A stretch of 64,000 nucleotides of DNA from Myxococcales bacterium (GTDB lineage Bacteria > Myxococcota_A > Polyangia > Polyangiales > JADJMO01): positions 62,001 to 126,000 of the forward strand of contig JADJMO010000007.1 of NCBI GenBank assembly GCA_016709545.1, in the 5' to 3' direction. Made by a program: the position numbers and the translations under genes. The stretch's first letter is position 1. Each line of letters opens with the position of its first letter. Below, in pieces: positions 1 to 10,900 of this stretch. The notes beneath the pieces are model-generated. The model saw nothing but the letters and a program-made list of their open reading frames with translations, did not search any database and was not told where the DNA came from.

Positions 1-2924
1 ACTTGCCCTCGACGCCCTTGACGTTGCACGCCTCGCAGAGGCCGTCGCACGGGCGCTCGCAGCAGTTGCCGTCGGCGCACACGCCGTCGACGCACTCGCG
101 GGCCTCCTTGCAGGCGATGCCCGCGAGCAGCTTGGGCTTGCACGCGCCGCCGTCGCAGAACGCGCTGCTCACGCAGTCGGTGTCCTTGCTGCAGCTGGTC
201 GGGCAGCCGACGCCGTCGACGCACTTGAACGGCGCGCAGTCGCTCGTGCCACCCGAGGCAGCGCAGAGGCCGGTGCCGTCGCAGAAGCGCCCGCTCGCGC
301 TGTTGCCGACACAGGTTGCGCCCGAGCCGCCGCACGAGGTGGTCTTGCCGTAGTAGCGGCACGCGCCCGCGCCGCCGCACTTGCCGTCGGTCTTGCAACC
401 CGTGTCGGCCGCGGTGCCCGAGTCGACGCAGCGACCGAGCTTGTCGACCTCGCCGTCGGCCGCGTAGCCGCACTTGCCGTCCTCGGCGGTGGTGCCCTTG
501 CGCGCCTTGCTGCACGCCTGGCAGAGGCCGTCGCACGCGCCGTCGCAGCACACGCCGTCGACGCAGTTGCCCGACGCGCACATGCCGCACGCGCCGCCGA
601 AGCAGTCGCTCGCGGGCGCGCAGGTGGCGCCGAGCGCCTTCTTGCTCTTGCACTTGCCGTCGATGGCGCAGTAGCTCGTCGAGGAGCAGTCGGCGTCCTT
701 GCTGCAGCCACCGGGGCACACCGCCGAGGCGCCGCTGCACACCGCGGGGGCGCAGCTCGGTTCGCCGACCGCACCTGCCGCGAGCACGGTGCACTTGCCG
801 TTGGCCGCGGCGCCCTTCACCGCGGCGCAGGTGTCGCACGCGCCGCCGCACGCGGTGTTGCAGCAGTAGCCGTCGGCGCAGAAGCCCGAGAGGCACTGGG
901 TCGAGGTGGCGCACGACTGGCCGGTCGTGAGCAGGCACGCGCCGGCGCCGTCGCACGCGCTCGGGGCGGAGCAGCTCGGTCCGGTCGACGCGGCCGTGAC
1001 GAACGCGCAGGTGCCCTCGCTGCCCTTCACGTTGCAGGCCTTGCAGGTGCCGCACGCCGTCGCCGACTCGCAGCACGCGCCGTCCTGGCAGCTGCCGGTG
1101 TCGCACTCGGTGTCGTAGGTGCAGGCGTTGCCGTGCACCCAGTAGACCCAAGCCTCCTGGATCGGCCCCGCGCTGGTGACGCCGCCCATCATGTAGCAGC
1201 GGGTGCTGGTCGAGGTCCCGACCTTGAGGCAGGTGATGCCCGCGCCCGAGCGACCGGCGAAGCCCGTGGCGCAGGCCGGCGTCTTCGAGGTGCCACAGAT
1301 GTCGGTCCAGGTCCCGGTGCCCGGGTTGAACTCCACCGTCTCCGCGAGCTTGCTGCCGCTGTCGCCGCCGACCATGATCACGCGGTTGCGGGCCTTGTCG
1401 AGCGCGCTCGCGGCGGCGTGCCGCGCCGAAAAGCCGCAGGCCGGCTTGCCCGCGGCGCCGCAGATCGGGGTCCAGGCTGCGGTCCAGCTCGAGGGGCTGA
1501 GCACGTAGGTCAGATCGAGGCGCCAGGTGTCCGCGAGGCGGGTCGAGGTGGCGGTGTCGATGCCGCCCGCCATGTAGATCTTCCCGAAGCCGTCGCCGAC
1601 GAACAGCATGTGGGCGCGCTTGTTCGGCGTGCCAGCGCTGACGTCGGGGACCAGCTTGTAGAACGTGCTCCCCGACTCGCGCAGGAAGAGGTCGGTGTAG
1701 ACCGTGGTGCCCGCGTTGCCGCCCCAGAAGATCGTCCCCTGGCGGTAGGTGGTGCAGCCGATCACGCCGACGCCGCAGGCCTTGAAGCCGGTGCCGCCCG
1801 TGCCCACGCGGCCGCTGACGATGCCGCCCACCGTGAGGGTGGTGTCGGCCGACCAGGACGTGGTCCGGACGGACCACGTGTTGAGCGCGCCTGCGCCGCT
1901 GCCGTTCCAACCGCCGAACACGACGAGGTCGCCGTTCGGGTCGGCAGCCCCGGCGGCGTAGCGGCGCCCACCAGGGCCCGTGCTGGTTCCCCACGCGGTG
2001 ACGAAGGCGGTCGGGTCGTAGGTGGTGCTCGAGGCCGTGTAGGTCTCCCCGTTGGTGCCGTTGACCGACCAGACCTTGCCACCCGTGTTCACCACCACCG
2101 GCCCCTCCGGGTTGGTCGGGTGGGAGGTGGTGAGCTTCGACCAGCTGGGTACGTCGAGGGTCGGATCGAGGAGGGCCGGATACCTGAGGCCGCTCGGATC
2201 GAAGTCGAAGGCGAGCTCGTCTGCCTCGAACGTGACCCTCGCCGCCCGCTTGTCGCCGCGGGCGTCGACGACGAACGGCGCGCGGATGCGCAGGACGGGT
2301 TGCCCCTGGCCGTCGACGAGGAGTCGATCGCCCGCGCCGTCGACGCCCCCATCGTGCAGGCTCTTCGGGAGCTTGGCCGTGAAGGCGAAGCGGTGGGGCG
2401 CGCGCGCGTCGCGAAGGAGCACCGCGAGCTCGGCGAAGCGGGCCCCGGCCACGAGCAGGACATCCGTCGAGGCCAGGGGTCGTGCCAGGCGACGCGGTGA
2501 CCGGCGGCGGCCCCCTGCACCGGGCGGCACCCACGGGCACGAGCGTGGTGTGGAAGCGCGCGACGCCACCGAGGCCGAACGCGAGCCCCTTCTGGACGTC
2601 GATCTCGGCGCGGAGGGAGAGGTCGCCGTCGGGGACCCCCTGGTTGTCCCGACCGCGCCCGACGAACGCCGTACCCATCTTCGTGAGGCCCACGTCGTCC
2701 GAGCGCAGCGCACCCGCGAGCCACGGCTCGGCCCGCTCGGCGATCGCGGCGGCCTGCTCGAGGGCTCACGAGGCCTGCTCGGGGCTCGTGCGACCCGCCG
2801 TGGCAGGAGGCGCTTCGGTGAGCGACAGCGCGGTCCGCTGCACGCCGGCATCGACGTCCATCGGCTCCGACGTGCCCGTGCAGCCGACCGCGAACAGACA
2901 CCCGAGGACGAAGGATGTGCGCAT
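1..2924 (-). pseudogene. Disrupted cysteine-rich / Kelch-like repeat lipoprotein, partial at left edge
   Basis: The minus-strand gene starts with ATG at 2924 and a lipoprotein signal (MRTSFVLGCLFAVGC). The region around 1150-2150 reads as Kelch-like propeller repeats (for example VVFGGWNGSG, MLFVGDGFGKIYMAGG). From about 1140 to the window edge come cysteine-rich repeats such as CCDGACDGLCQAC and GSCQDGACC. This is a common surface-protein design in Myxococcota. The frame is broken twice: an in-frame TGA at 2766-2768 (one base from CGA), and a one-base shift near 2494-2497. Past each break the expected protein resumes. The C-terminus lies outside the window. It could be a decayed gene or an intact gene with sequence errors. 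Function is unknown; it is probably cell-surface. Confidence 0.65.
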
Positions 2925-3025
2925 GGGGATCCCCCGCGTGAGCCGGTTTCGTGCCACACCCAGCGGTCCGTCGGACGCAGCGCTCGTTACCGCGCATCCC
3001 CACGGTCGATCGATCGGCGAGGCCG

Positions 3026-4489
3026 TTACCCCTTGCGGCGTCGTGCGTCTTCGCGCGCGCGATCGCGGCTCTTGTCGCGCACCTTGCGCTCGCTGCGCAC
3101 GGCCTGCGCGGCGCGCTCCTCGCTGCCCTTGATCGACGCGAGGGGCCACAGCGTGTGCTCGATGCGCGCGAGGCCCGCGTCGACCACCGCGCGCACGACC
3201 TCTTCGGCCGGCTTGTAGCAAGCGGCGGACTCGTCGAGCGGCACGCGGCCGTCGTCGTTCACCTGGATGCCGGCGTGGCGGTATTGCTCGTCGACCTTGC
3301 GCTGGTCGAGGATGCGCACGGCCTCGCCGCGCGACATGCGACGCCCCGCGCCGTGGTTGACCGAGAACCCCGAGCGCACCGCGCCGGGCAGGGGGCGGAG
3401 GATGTAGCTGTAGTCACGGTTGCTCCCCGGTACGAGCACCGGGTGCCCCTCGTGCTCCCACCGCGTGCCGACCAGCGCCGGGTGGCCGGCGGGGAACGCG
3501 CGCGTCGCGCCTTTTCGGTGCACCCAGACGTCGCCGTAGTCGGGGTGGTGCTCGGCCTGCACGAGGTTGTGGCTGATCTCGTAGACGAGCTCGAGGTCTT
3601 CGCGGAACACCTTGCGGAACGCCTCGGCGATCTTCTCGAACAGGACGAGGCGGTTGACGATGGCGAAGTTCGCGCCGGCGGCGACGGCGTTCTGGTAGGC
3701 GTGGTAGTGCGGGGATTCGGGCGTGAAATAGCCCAGATCGAGCTCGCGCACCTCGGGGCGCTCGTCCCGCGCCATCGCGAAGTAGTTGGTGGCGAGGCCG
3801 TGCCCGAAGCCGCGGCTGCCGGTGTGCACCTGCACGAACAGCGTGCCCGCCTCCTCGCCGCGCTGCAGCTCGATGAAGTGGTTGCCGCCGCCGAGGGTGC
3901 CGAGCTGGTCGAGCCCGCGCTCGGGCTTGCCGGGGCCGCCGAACGGCACGTCCCACGCATCGTCCACGGGGATGCGCTGCCGCTCGGCGCGCCCGCGGTC
4001 GACGCCGGCGCCGTGGCGGTCGGTCCACGCCTCGGCGCCGCCGCGGATCACCTCGCCGAACGCGCGCTCGGAGAGGCGCTCGCCCTGACCGCCGGGGCCG
4101 AGCGCGACGCGCTTCATCACCTCGCGGTTGAAGGCGAGCTTGCGGTCGGGCGTGGCGGCCTCGGCGGGCACGTTGCTCCGCGCGCTCATCATGCCGCAGC
4201 CGATGTCGAACCCCACGGGGCCCATCGCGACCGCGCCCTCGTGGCGGTCGGTGAGGATGACGCACCCGACGGGGACGCCGTAGCCGTAGTGCACGTCGGG
4301 GGTGATCGCGACCAGGCGCGCGCCCAGGAAACGCGCGGCGTTCACGATCTGCCGGTAGAGCGTGGGCTCGGCCTCGTCGAACAGCGCCTTGGTGACGAAC
4401 AGGCGCACGGGCACGCCGCCGAGATCCTCGGTCTCGAGGTCGTAGAAGCCGTCACGCCGGACGGCGCAGCGCTTCCAGTCCTCGATCAC
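3026..4489 (-). CDS. rtcB: RtcB-family RNA-splicing ligase (487 aa)
   Basis: RtcB joins RNA 2',3'-cyclic phosphate or 3'-phosphate ends to 5'-OH ends using GTP and Mn2+. Visible signatures are GFDIGCGMM (metal-binding Asp/Cys), GTLGGGNHF, VHTGSRGFG and NHGAGRRMSR, whose His379 matches the guanylylated histidine of the family. Length fits the family, with a basic C-terminal tail. I place the start at GTG 4489, because it overlaps the TGA of the upstream phosphoesterase gene by four bases (GTGA) and removes a non-homologous N-terminal extension. No RtcA or archease gene is adjacent. It is cytoplasmic and probably acts in RNA repair rather than tRNA splicing, by inference. Confidence 0.93.
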   Translation of the reverse strand: MIEDWKRCAVRRDGFYDLETEDLGGVPVRLFVTKALFDEAEPTLYRQIVNAARFLGARLVAITPDVHYGYGVPVGCVILTDRHEGAVAMGPVGFDIGCGMMSARSNVPAEAATPDRKLAFNREVMKRVALGPGGQGERLSERAFGEVIRGGAEAWTDRHGAGVDRGRAERQRIPVDDAWDVPFGGPGKPERGLDQLGTLGGGNHFIELQRGEEAGTLFVQVHTGSRGFGHGLATNYFAMARDERPEVRELDLGYFTPESPHYHAYQNAVAAGANFAIVNRLVLFEKIAEAFRKVFREDLELVYEISHNLVQAEHHPDYGDVWVHRKGATRAFPAGHPALVGTRWEHEGHPVLVPGSNRDYSYILRPLPGAVRSGFSVNHGAGRRMSRGEAVRILDQRKVDEQYRHAGIQVNDDGRVPLDESAACYKPAEEVVRAVVDAGLARIEHTLWPLASIKGSEERAAQAVRSERKVRDKSRDRAREDARRRKG

Positions 4490-5769
4490 GGGACGGCGAT
4501 CTCGAAGGTGTCGCGCACGTCGCCGGTGGTGCCGATGGTGGTGCCGATCAGCTTGCCCGCCCCAGCAGGCACCGCATAGAGCGTGGCGTTGAACCACTTG
4601 CCCGAGGCCTTGCGGAACGCGCACTCGGGCAGGCCCTTCTTGACCTCCTTGTCGACGTCGCCGAGGAGGCCGCCGCCGCCGCCGGAGGTGATCCAGGTGA
4701 TGCCGTCCATCTCGAAGCGCTCGTAGCCGTGCATGTGCGCCTGGACGACGAGCTTCACGTCATTGGCCGTGAAGATGGGCTGCAGGGTCTTGCGGGCGGC
4801 GTCGTTGTGGCCTCCGTCGCCGCAGCTCACGAGCGGGCGGTGCATCCACACCACCGAGAAGCGGAAGCCCGGCTTGGCCTTGGCGTCGGCGAGCTTCTCG
4901 GCGAGCCACTTGCCCTGGGCCGAGGTGGCGTCGATCGGCTGCTCGGTGTTCAGCGCGAAGAACCACACGCCGCCCCAGCTCACGCGGTAGCGGTCGCCGT
5001 CGCCGTCGAACCCGGGGTTGTTCCAGAAGCGGTCGATGTACTCCTCGCGCTCGAGGGGCTTCTCGAACTCGTGGTTGCCGATCGCGGGGAGGAACGCGCC
5101 CGAACGGAGGAACGGCGCGGCCTTCTCGAACCACTTGCCGTAGGTCTCGACGCCGGATGAGTAGTACTGGATGTCGCCGCCGTGGAGGGTGAGGTCGGGC
5201 TTGCCCTTGGTGAAGGCCTCGGTGAGGACCTTGGACACGTCGGAGACCGCGAGGTTGGTGTCGCCGATCGACGCGAAGGTGAACGCGGTGCCGGCCTTCT
5301 TCGCGGTGCAGAACCGCCCGGCGGCGGTGGGCTCGGCGTCGATCGAGTACGTGTAGCAGGTGCCCTCGGCGAGCGCGGTCACCGGGACCTCGTGCATGAA
5401 GAACGTGCCGGGGTAGTCGGCCGAGCGGATGAGCGGGACGTCGTTCCAGGTGGTGACCTTGGCCGAGCGGACGTTGCTCGCGAGCTTGACCGCCGCGCCG
5501 CCCGCCTCGGGCTGGAAGGTGATGCCGCCGCCGCCCGCGCGGCACGACTCCCAGCGCACCTTGGCGGTGGTGCCGTCGACGGTCTGCACCCACGGGCCCT
5601 TGCTGACGACCGCGTCACAGACGGGGAGGGTGTCTTCCTCGGTCTCGGCCCCGGTGTCCGCGGGCTCCGAGTCCGTCGGGGTGACCGGCGAGTCACCGCT
5701 GCTGCAGGCGGGCGCGGCGGTGGCGAGCAAGGCGAGGCAGAGCCAGGGCAGGGCGAGGAGGCGGCGCAC
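4486..5769 (-). CDS. Metallophosphoesterase lipoprotein, purple acid phosphatase-like (427 aa)
   Basis: This is an exported phosphatase-like protein. The N-terminus is a lipoprotein signal (ATAAPAC lipobox) followed by an acidic Thr/Glu/Asp linker. A fibronectin-like N-terminal domain leads into a calcineurin-type metal site: SIGD, HGGDIQY, GNHE, WMHRP and HMHGYER are the metal-ligand blocks in the usual order. The family hydrolyses phosphomonoesters or diesters with two metals; the substrate here is unknown. Its TGA overlaps the GTG of rtcB by four bases, so the two genes are likely co-transcribed and translationally coupled. That is odd for an envelope enzyme and a cytoplasmic RNA ligase. 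Confidence 0.88.
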   Translation of the reverse strand: MRRLLALPWLCLALLATAAPACSSGDSPVTPTDSEPADTGAETEEDTLPVCDAVVSKGPWVQTVDGTTAKVRWESCRAGGGGITFQPEAGGAAVKLASNVRSAKVTTWNDVPLIRSADYPGTFFMHEVPVTALAEGTCYTYSIDAEPTAAGRFCTAKKAGTAFTFASIGDTNLAVSDVSKVLTEAFTKGKPDLTLHGGDIQYYSSGVETYGKWFEKAAPFLRSGAFLPAIGNHEFEKPLEREEYIDRFWNNPGFDGDGDRYRVSWGGVWFFALNTEQPIDATSAQGKWLAEKLADAKAKPGFRFSVVWMHRPLVSCGDGGHNDAARKTLQPIFTANDVKLVVQAHMHGYERFEMDGITWITSGGGGGLLGDVDKEVKKGLPECAFRKASGKWFNATLYAVPAGAGKLIGTTIGTTGDVRDTFEIAVP

Positions 5770-5842
5770 GGTCTGGCGAGTCTGCCACGCAAACTGGACG
5801 TCGGCCCTTGTTTTTTGTGTCGATTCTGCGATTCATGACCCC

Positions 5843-7591
5843 ATGGGAAGGATGCGCACACTTGGCTTCGGGGTCGCCGCGGCGATCGCCACTCTCGTCT
5901 CTTCACCGACGGAGGCGCTGGCGCAGGGGCAACCGTTCGCATTGAACCGGTACGACCCGACCCCGCTGGCCAACGACTGGCTGCGCGTCGAGCGGCCCAA
6001 CACGCCGAACGGCTTCGGCGCGGTGGTCACGTTCGACTACGCGCACAAGCCCTACGTGCTGCAGAAGGTCGACGGCGCGGGCAACGTGCTCCGCACCGAC
6101 GACATCGTGGGGAGCCAGCTCTACGTCGTGCCCGGCCTCTCGTTCGGCTTCCTCGACCGCGTGCTGATCCACGCCGCGGTGCCGGTGCTCGCCTACCAGA
6201 CCGGCTCCGGCTTCGGCGTGTCGTCGCCCACCGCACCCACGCTGTCGTCGACCACGCTCGGCGACCTGCGCTTCGGCGCGCGCGTGCGCCTGTACGGCGT
6301 CCGCGAGGGCAAGGACGCGACCCCCTTCGCGATCGCGCTCGGCGCGTACGTGTGGGCGCCCACCGGCAAGCAGGAGTCGTGGGCCTCGGACGGCAAGGTC
6401 CGCGCGCAGCCCACGCTGATGCTCGAGGTCGCGCCCGCGCAGCAGTTCTACGTCACGCTGAACGTCGGCGCGATGTTCCGCCCCGAGGCGCGGTCGTACG
6501 ACACGGCGGCCGGTACCGCGGTCCGCGGCGACCTCGCGTTCGGCGCCAAGCTCCTCGACGACAAGCTGCGCATCGGCGCCGAGTTCTCGTTCCAGGGCGC
6601 GCTCGTCGACGGCAGCTCGTTCTCCAAGTCCGGCGTCGTCGACAACCTCTTCGGGTTCACGTACGCGCTCGGCAACGGGCTCTATCTCTCGGCGGGCGGT
6701 GGCGCGGGCATCACCAAGGCGCCGGGCGTGCCGGTCGCGCGCGGCGTGCTGCGGTTCGGCTGGGAGCAGCCGCAGGAGGCGCCGCCTCCGCCTCCGCCCA
6801 AGAAGCTCGAGGTCAAGGACCGCGACGGTGACCTCATCGACGACGAGCAGGACGCTTGCCCCGACGTGAAGGGCCTGCCCTCGAGCGACCCCAAGCAGAA
6901 CGGCTGCCCCAAGAAGGCGCCGACCGATCGCGACGGCGACGGCATCTTCGACGACGAGGACGCCTGCCCCGATCTCAAGGGCGTCAAGCAGAGCAACCCC
7001 AAGGCGAACGGCTGCCCGTCCGACAAGGACAAGGACGGCATCTTCGACGACCAGGACGCCTGCCCCGAGGTGTTCGGTCAGCCGAGCGACGACCCGAAGG
7101 CGAACGGCTGCCCGCCCGACAAGGACAAGGACGGCATCATCGACGACAAGGACGCCTGCCCCGACGACCCGGGGCCGGCCTCGGACGACCCGAAGCAGAA
7201 CGGCTGCCCGGTGAAGACCAAGTTCGCCGAGGTGAAGGGCTCGAAGATCATCATCCTCGACAAGGTCCTGTTCGCGACCAACTCGGACAAGATCGTCGGG
7301 CTCAAGTCGTTCGAGGTGCTCGACTCGGTGGCCGAGATCCTCAAGAAGACGGTCGTCATCAAGAAGGTCCAGGTCGAGGGTCACACCGACAACATGGGCG
7401 TCGCCAAGTACAACAAGGACCTCTCGCAGCGGCGCGCCGCGGCGGTGGTCGCCTACCTGAAGAGCAAGGGCGTCGACGCCTCCCGCCTCGAGGCCGTCGG
7501 CTACGGGCAGGACCAGCCCATCGCCGACAACGCCACGGAGCTCGGCCGCGCCAAGAACCGCCGCGTCGAGTTCAAGATCGTCGACCCCTGA
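5843..7591 (+). CDS. OmpA-family outer-membrane protein with TSP3-type calcium repeats (582 aa)
   Basis: An N-terminal signal peptide (ends near EALAQG) is followed by a beta-barrel-like domain of about 300 residues with alternating Gly/aromatic strands. A Pro-rich hinge (PPPPPPK) leads to about four to five thrombospondin type-3 repeats (DRDGDLIDDEQDACPD pattern, roughly 6818-7215). The C-terminal OmpA peptidoglycan-binding domain shows VEGHTDNMG, LSQRRA and GRAKNRRVEF. It should tie the outer membrane to peptidoglycan, with the repeats binding calcium. The start is ATG 5843; ATG 5852 is the alternative. The gene is divergent from the phosphoesterase across about 70 bases that include a T-rich stretch. 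Confidence 0.92.
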   Translation: MGRMRTLGFGVAAAIATLVSSPTEALAQGQPFALNRYDPTPLANDWLRVERPNTPNGFGAVVTFDYAHKPYVLQKVDGAGNVLRTDDIVGSQLYVVPGLSFGFLDRVLIHAAVPVLAYQTGSGFGVSSPTAPTLSSTTLGDLRFGARVRLYGVREGKDATPFAIALGAYVWAPTGKQESWASDGKVRAQPTLMLEVAPAQQFYVTLNVGAMFRPEARSYDTAAGTAVRGDLAFGAKLLDDKLRIGAEFSFQGALVDGSSFSKSGVVDNLFGFTYALGNGLYLSAGGGAGITKAPGVPVARGVLRFGWEQPQEAPPPPPPKKLEVKDRDGDLIDDEQDACPDVKGLPSSDPKQNGCPKKAPTDRDGDGIFDDEDACPDLKGVKQSNPKANGCPSDKDKDGIFDDQDACPEVFGQPSDDPKANGCPPDKDKDGIIDDKDACPDDPGPASDDPKQNGCPVKTKFAEVKGSKIIILDKVLFATNSDKIVGLKSFEVLDSVAEILKKTVVIKKVQVEGHTDNMGVAKYNKDLSQRRAAAVVAYLKSKGVDASRLEAVGYGQDQPIADNATELGRAKNRRVEFKIVDP

Positions 7592-7635
7592 TGCGACATC
7601 GGGTCGTGGGCCTTGTCTCTCTCGGAACAGGGCCC

Positions 7636-7944
7636 ATGACCGACCACGAACAGCGACAGCTCGTCACCCCCGTCTGCTTCACCCTCGCGAGCGTGATCCT
7701 CGCGGCGATCCTGATCCACGACGCGGTCGAGATCGACGCGGGGCAGCTGAAATCGACCCGGGTGACGGGCGGCCGCAACGCGATGATGGCCGCGGGCGTG
7801 CGCGCGCTGGCTGAGATGCTGGGGCTCGCCGGGTCGATCGCGTTCGCCGTCGGCCTCGTGCTCGCGATGGGTCTGTGGGTCGCCCTCGGGTACCGGAGAA
7901 TCGTCCAGGCCCGAACTGGCGCACTCCAGGTGCCAATGGGCTGA
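7636..7944 (+). CDS. Small two-helix membrane protein (102 aa)
   Basis: I do not recognise the family. Two hydrophobic segments are visible, roughly residues 12-30 (VCFTLASVILAAIL) and 68-92 (FAVGLVLAMGLWVALGY), separated by a polar loop. ATG 7636 is preceded by a GGAACAGGG stretch that can serve as ribosome binding site. An ATG at 7591 in the same frame, overlapping the stop of the OmpA-like gene, would add 15 residues. Its position just behind the OmpA gene suggests co-transcription. Confidence 0.6.
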   Translation: MTDHEQRQLVTPVCFTLASVILAAILIHDAVEIDAGQLKSTRVTGGRNAMMAAGVRALAEMLGLAGSIAFAVGLVLAMGLWVALGYRRIVQARTGALQVPMG

Positions 7945-7975
7945 GTCTCTAGTGGCACGAGCTGTGCTGCATGGT

Positions 7976-7997
7976 GCGCAACCCCAAGAGGTTGTGC
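7976..7997 (+). promoter_or_regulatory. Hairpin holding the ribosome binding site of the 7999 gene
   Basis: An 8-bp stem (GCGCAACC with GGTTGTGC, one G-U pair) encloses a six-base loop CCAAGA. The putative ribosome binding site AGAGG at 7987-7991 lies half in the loop and half in the stem, eight bases before the ATG at 7999. Structure could limit translation initiation; this is inference from sequence only. Confidence 0.35.
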
Positions 7998-7998
7998 C

Positions 7999-10900
7999 AT
8001 GTCGAGCCAAGTTCGTCCCCTCCTCCTCTCCCTCGTCGTCGGCCTGTCGACCGTTGCAGGGTTCGTCGCCTGCAAGGGTGGCACAGGCATCGAAGCCGAC
8101 CCGATCCCCGGGCAGACGGAGTTCGAATCCGACGATCCATCGGCCGACGCGGGCTCTCCCGGTGCCACGGGCGGAGCCGACGCAAGCACCTCCGCCGACA
8201 CGGGCGGGGTGAGCGCGCCCCCGGTCGACAAGTCGGGCGACGAGGCCGCCCGCGCGATCGAGGAGGCCGACATCGTCAAGGTCGCGGGCACGCGGCTCTA
8301 CGCGCTCTCCAAGGTCGGTGGCCTCTCGATCATCGACGTGGGCACGCGCGACAAGCTGACCTTCCTCGGTCGGTGGCGCTCGAGCGGGCAGCCGTTCGAG
8401 ATGTACGTGCGGGACGACGTCGTGCTCGCGATGGTCAACGGCTGGGAGGAGTGGAGCTACGACGGCTACAAGTCGACGTCGAAGCAGACGAGCAAGGTCG
8501 TCGCGCTCGACGTCCGCGACGCGACGAAGATCACGCCCATCGGCGAGTTCTCGGTGCCCGGCGAGGTCTCCGACTCGCGCATCGTGGGCGACGTGATGTA
8601 CGTCGTCTCGCACCAGAACGGGTACTGCTGGGGGTGCGACGCCAAGCCGGGCACGTTCGTGCTGTCGCTCGGCGTGAAGGACCCGCGCAAGATCGCGAAG
8701 GTCGACCAGGTCGGCTTCACCTCCACGACCACGGGCTACTCGTGGTGGAAGCGCAGCGTCAGCGCGACCGACAAGCGCTTCTGGATCGGCGGCCCGGACT
8801 GGGCCTGGACCGCGGGGAGCAAGCCGCGCTCGACGATCCAGGCGCTCGACGTCTCCGACCCGACCGGCAAGCTCGCGCTCGGCGCCTCCGTCACGCTCGA
8901 CGGGCAGATCCAGAGCCGCTGGCAGATGGACGAGGTCGACGGCGTGCTGCGTGTCATCACCCAGCCGGGTGGCTGGTCCGGGGCCGAGCCGGTCGTCGAG
9001 ACCTTCACCATCAAGTCGTCGTCCGAGGTGCTCCCGCTCGGCCGCATGACCCTGAAGCTGCCGAAGCCGGAGACGCTGATGAGCGTCCGCTTCGACGGCA
9101 AGCGCGGGTACGCGATCACCACCGAGCGGAAGGACCCGCTGTTCACCATCGACCTCTCCGATCCGAGCAAGCCGGTGCAGATGGGCGAGCTCGAGATGCC
9201 CGGCTGGATCATGTACATGGAGCCGCGCGGCAACCGGCTCCTCGGTCTCGGGTTCGACAACGGCAATCCCGAGGGCGCGCTGACCGTCTCGCTCTTCGAC
9301 GTGTCCGACCTGAAGACGCCGAAGATGCTGAAGCGGGTCAACTTCGGCAAGGGCTGGGCGAGCGCCCCGGAGGACGCCGACCGCATCCACAAGGCGTTCC
9401 GCGCGCTCGACGCCGAGCAGCTCATCATGGTGCCGTTCTCGAGCACCGATTGGCGCATGAGCGACGGCTCGTGCCGCCGCGCCGAGAGCGGCATCCAGCT
9501 CATCGACTGGAAGGACGACACCCTCGCCCTGCGCGGCGTCGCGCCGGTGTGGGGCCAGCCGCGCCGCGCGCTCCTGCACGACGGCCGCCTGTTCGCCGTC
9601 TCCGACGCGCAGGTCGCCACCTACGACATCACCGACCGCGGAGCCCCCGCGGGCAAGGCGAGCCTCCCGCTCGCCAACCCCTCGCACCGCGCCGTGGTGA
9701 TCGGTGACCACGTCGTGCAGATGTCGCACGACTGGTTCACCCAGCACGCGCAGCTCGTCGTGATGCCGCGGTCCAACGTGGAGCAGGCCATCCCGGTCTC
9801 GTCGATCGACCTCGGCACGATGCTCGGCGACGCCTCGTGCGGCTACTACGGCTGGTCGAACTGGTGGAACGCCCGGATGTTCGTGAAGGGCACCCAGGTC
9901 ATCGTCGTCGTGCCGAGCTCCGGCTACGGCTACGATCCCTACGGCAGCAAGGACACCACCCTCGTCGGCGTGGTCGACTTCGCCGATCCGAAGAAGCCGG
10001 TGCTGGTCGGAAAGGCCGCGATCCCGCTCGGTTCCTCGGGCTACTACTACTCGGACTACTACTACTACGGCTCCTCGGGCAACGGCGTGCTCGCCGCCGG
10101 CGACGCCATGGTGCTCGCGGGTGACACCGTGGTCGCGCTCTCCTCGGAGACGCGGTGGAACAGCGAGACGCGGACCTACGAGGCGCCGGTGAGCCGCATC
10201 TCGACGATCGACCTGCGCAACCCGACCAAGCCGGCCGCGGGCACCACGTGGACGCTCCCCGCGGCGAGCGGCTACACCGCCCTGCAGGTGGCCGGCGGCA
10301 AGGTGCTCACCTCGCGCTGGATCCCGAGCGGCGAGGGCAAGGTCCGGTTCTACGTCGACGAGCTCGACGTGAGCGACCCGGCCGCGCCCAAGATCGGGCG
10401 CTCGATCAACGTGCCGGGCTCGCTGCTCGCGTTCGACGTCGCGTCCTCGCGCGTGCTCACGGTGGACTACAAGCGCATCGTCACGGCCGCCTCCGACTAC
10501 AGCGATTGCTACGCCAAGGGCTCGGCCGGCGACATCCCGCTGTTCGACTGGGACGCGAAGACCTGCGTCATCCTGCACCGCACGCTGCGCAAGCTGTCCG
10601 TGGCGGGCTCGATCGCCACCATGATCGAGAGCCTCGAGCTCCCGAAGCAGCGGGTCGCCCTGGCCGTCGTCGCCGGGCCGCGCGTGCTCCTGCGCAGCGG
10701 GTACGACTACTACGGCTACGACGGCTACAAGAGCGGACCGGTCGATCGCGCCTGGGTGGTCGACGGCCTGCGCGACGGCGCGCTGCGGTCGAGCGAGATC
10801 GCGCTCGGCAGCGGCTACGGCGGCGGGATGTGGGCGGCAGGGGACCGCGCGATCCTCTCCTCGGATCGGCGCCTCTTCGCGGTCGACCTCGCGGCGGCCA

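Noticed and set aside
2766..2768. TGA as a selenocysteine codon
   Set aside because: The protein context is not a redox motif and no SECIS-like hairpin was recognised; a point change from CGA is simpler.
5429..5842. N-terminal extension of the OmpA-like gene
   Set aside because: It lies over the divergent phosphoesterase gene and would bury the signal peptide that starts at 5843.
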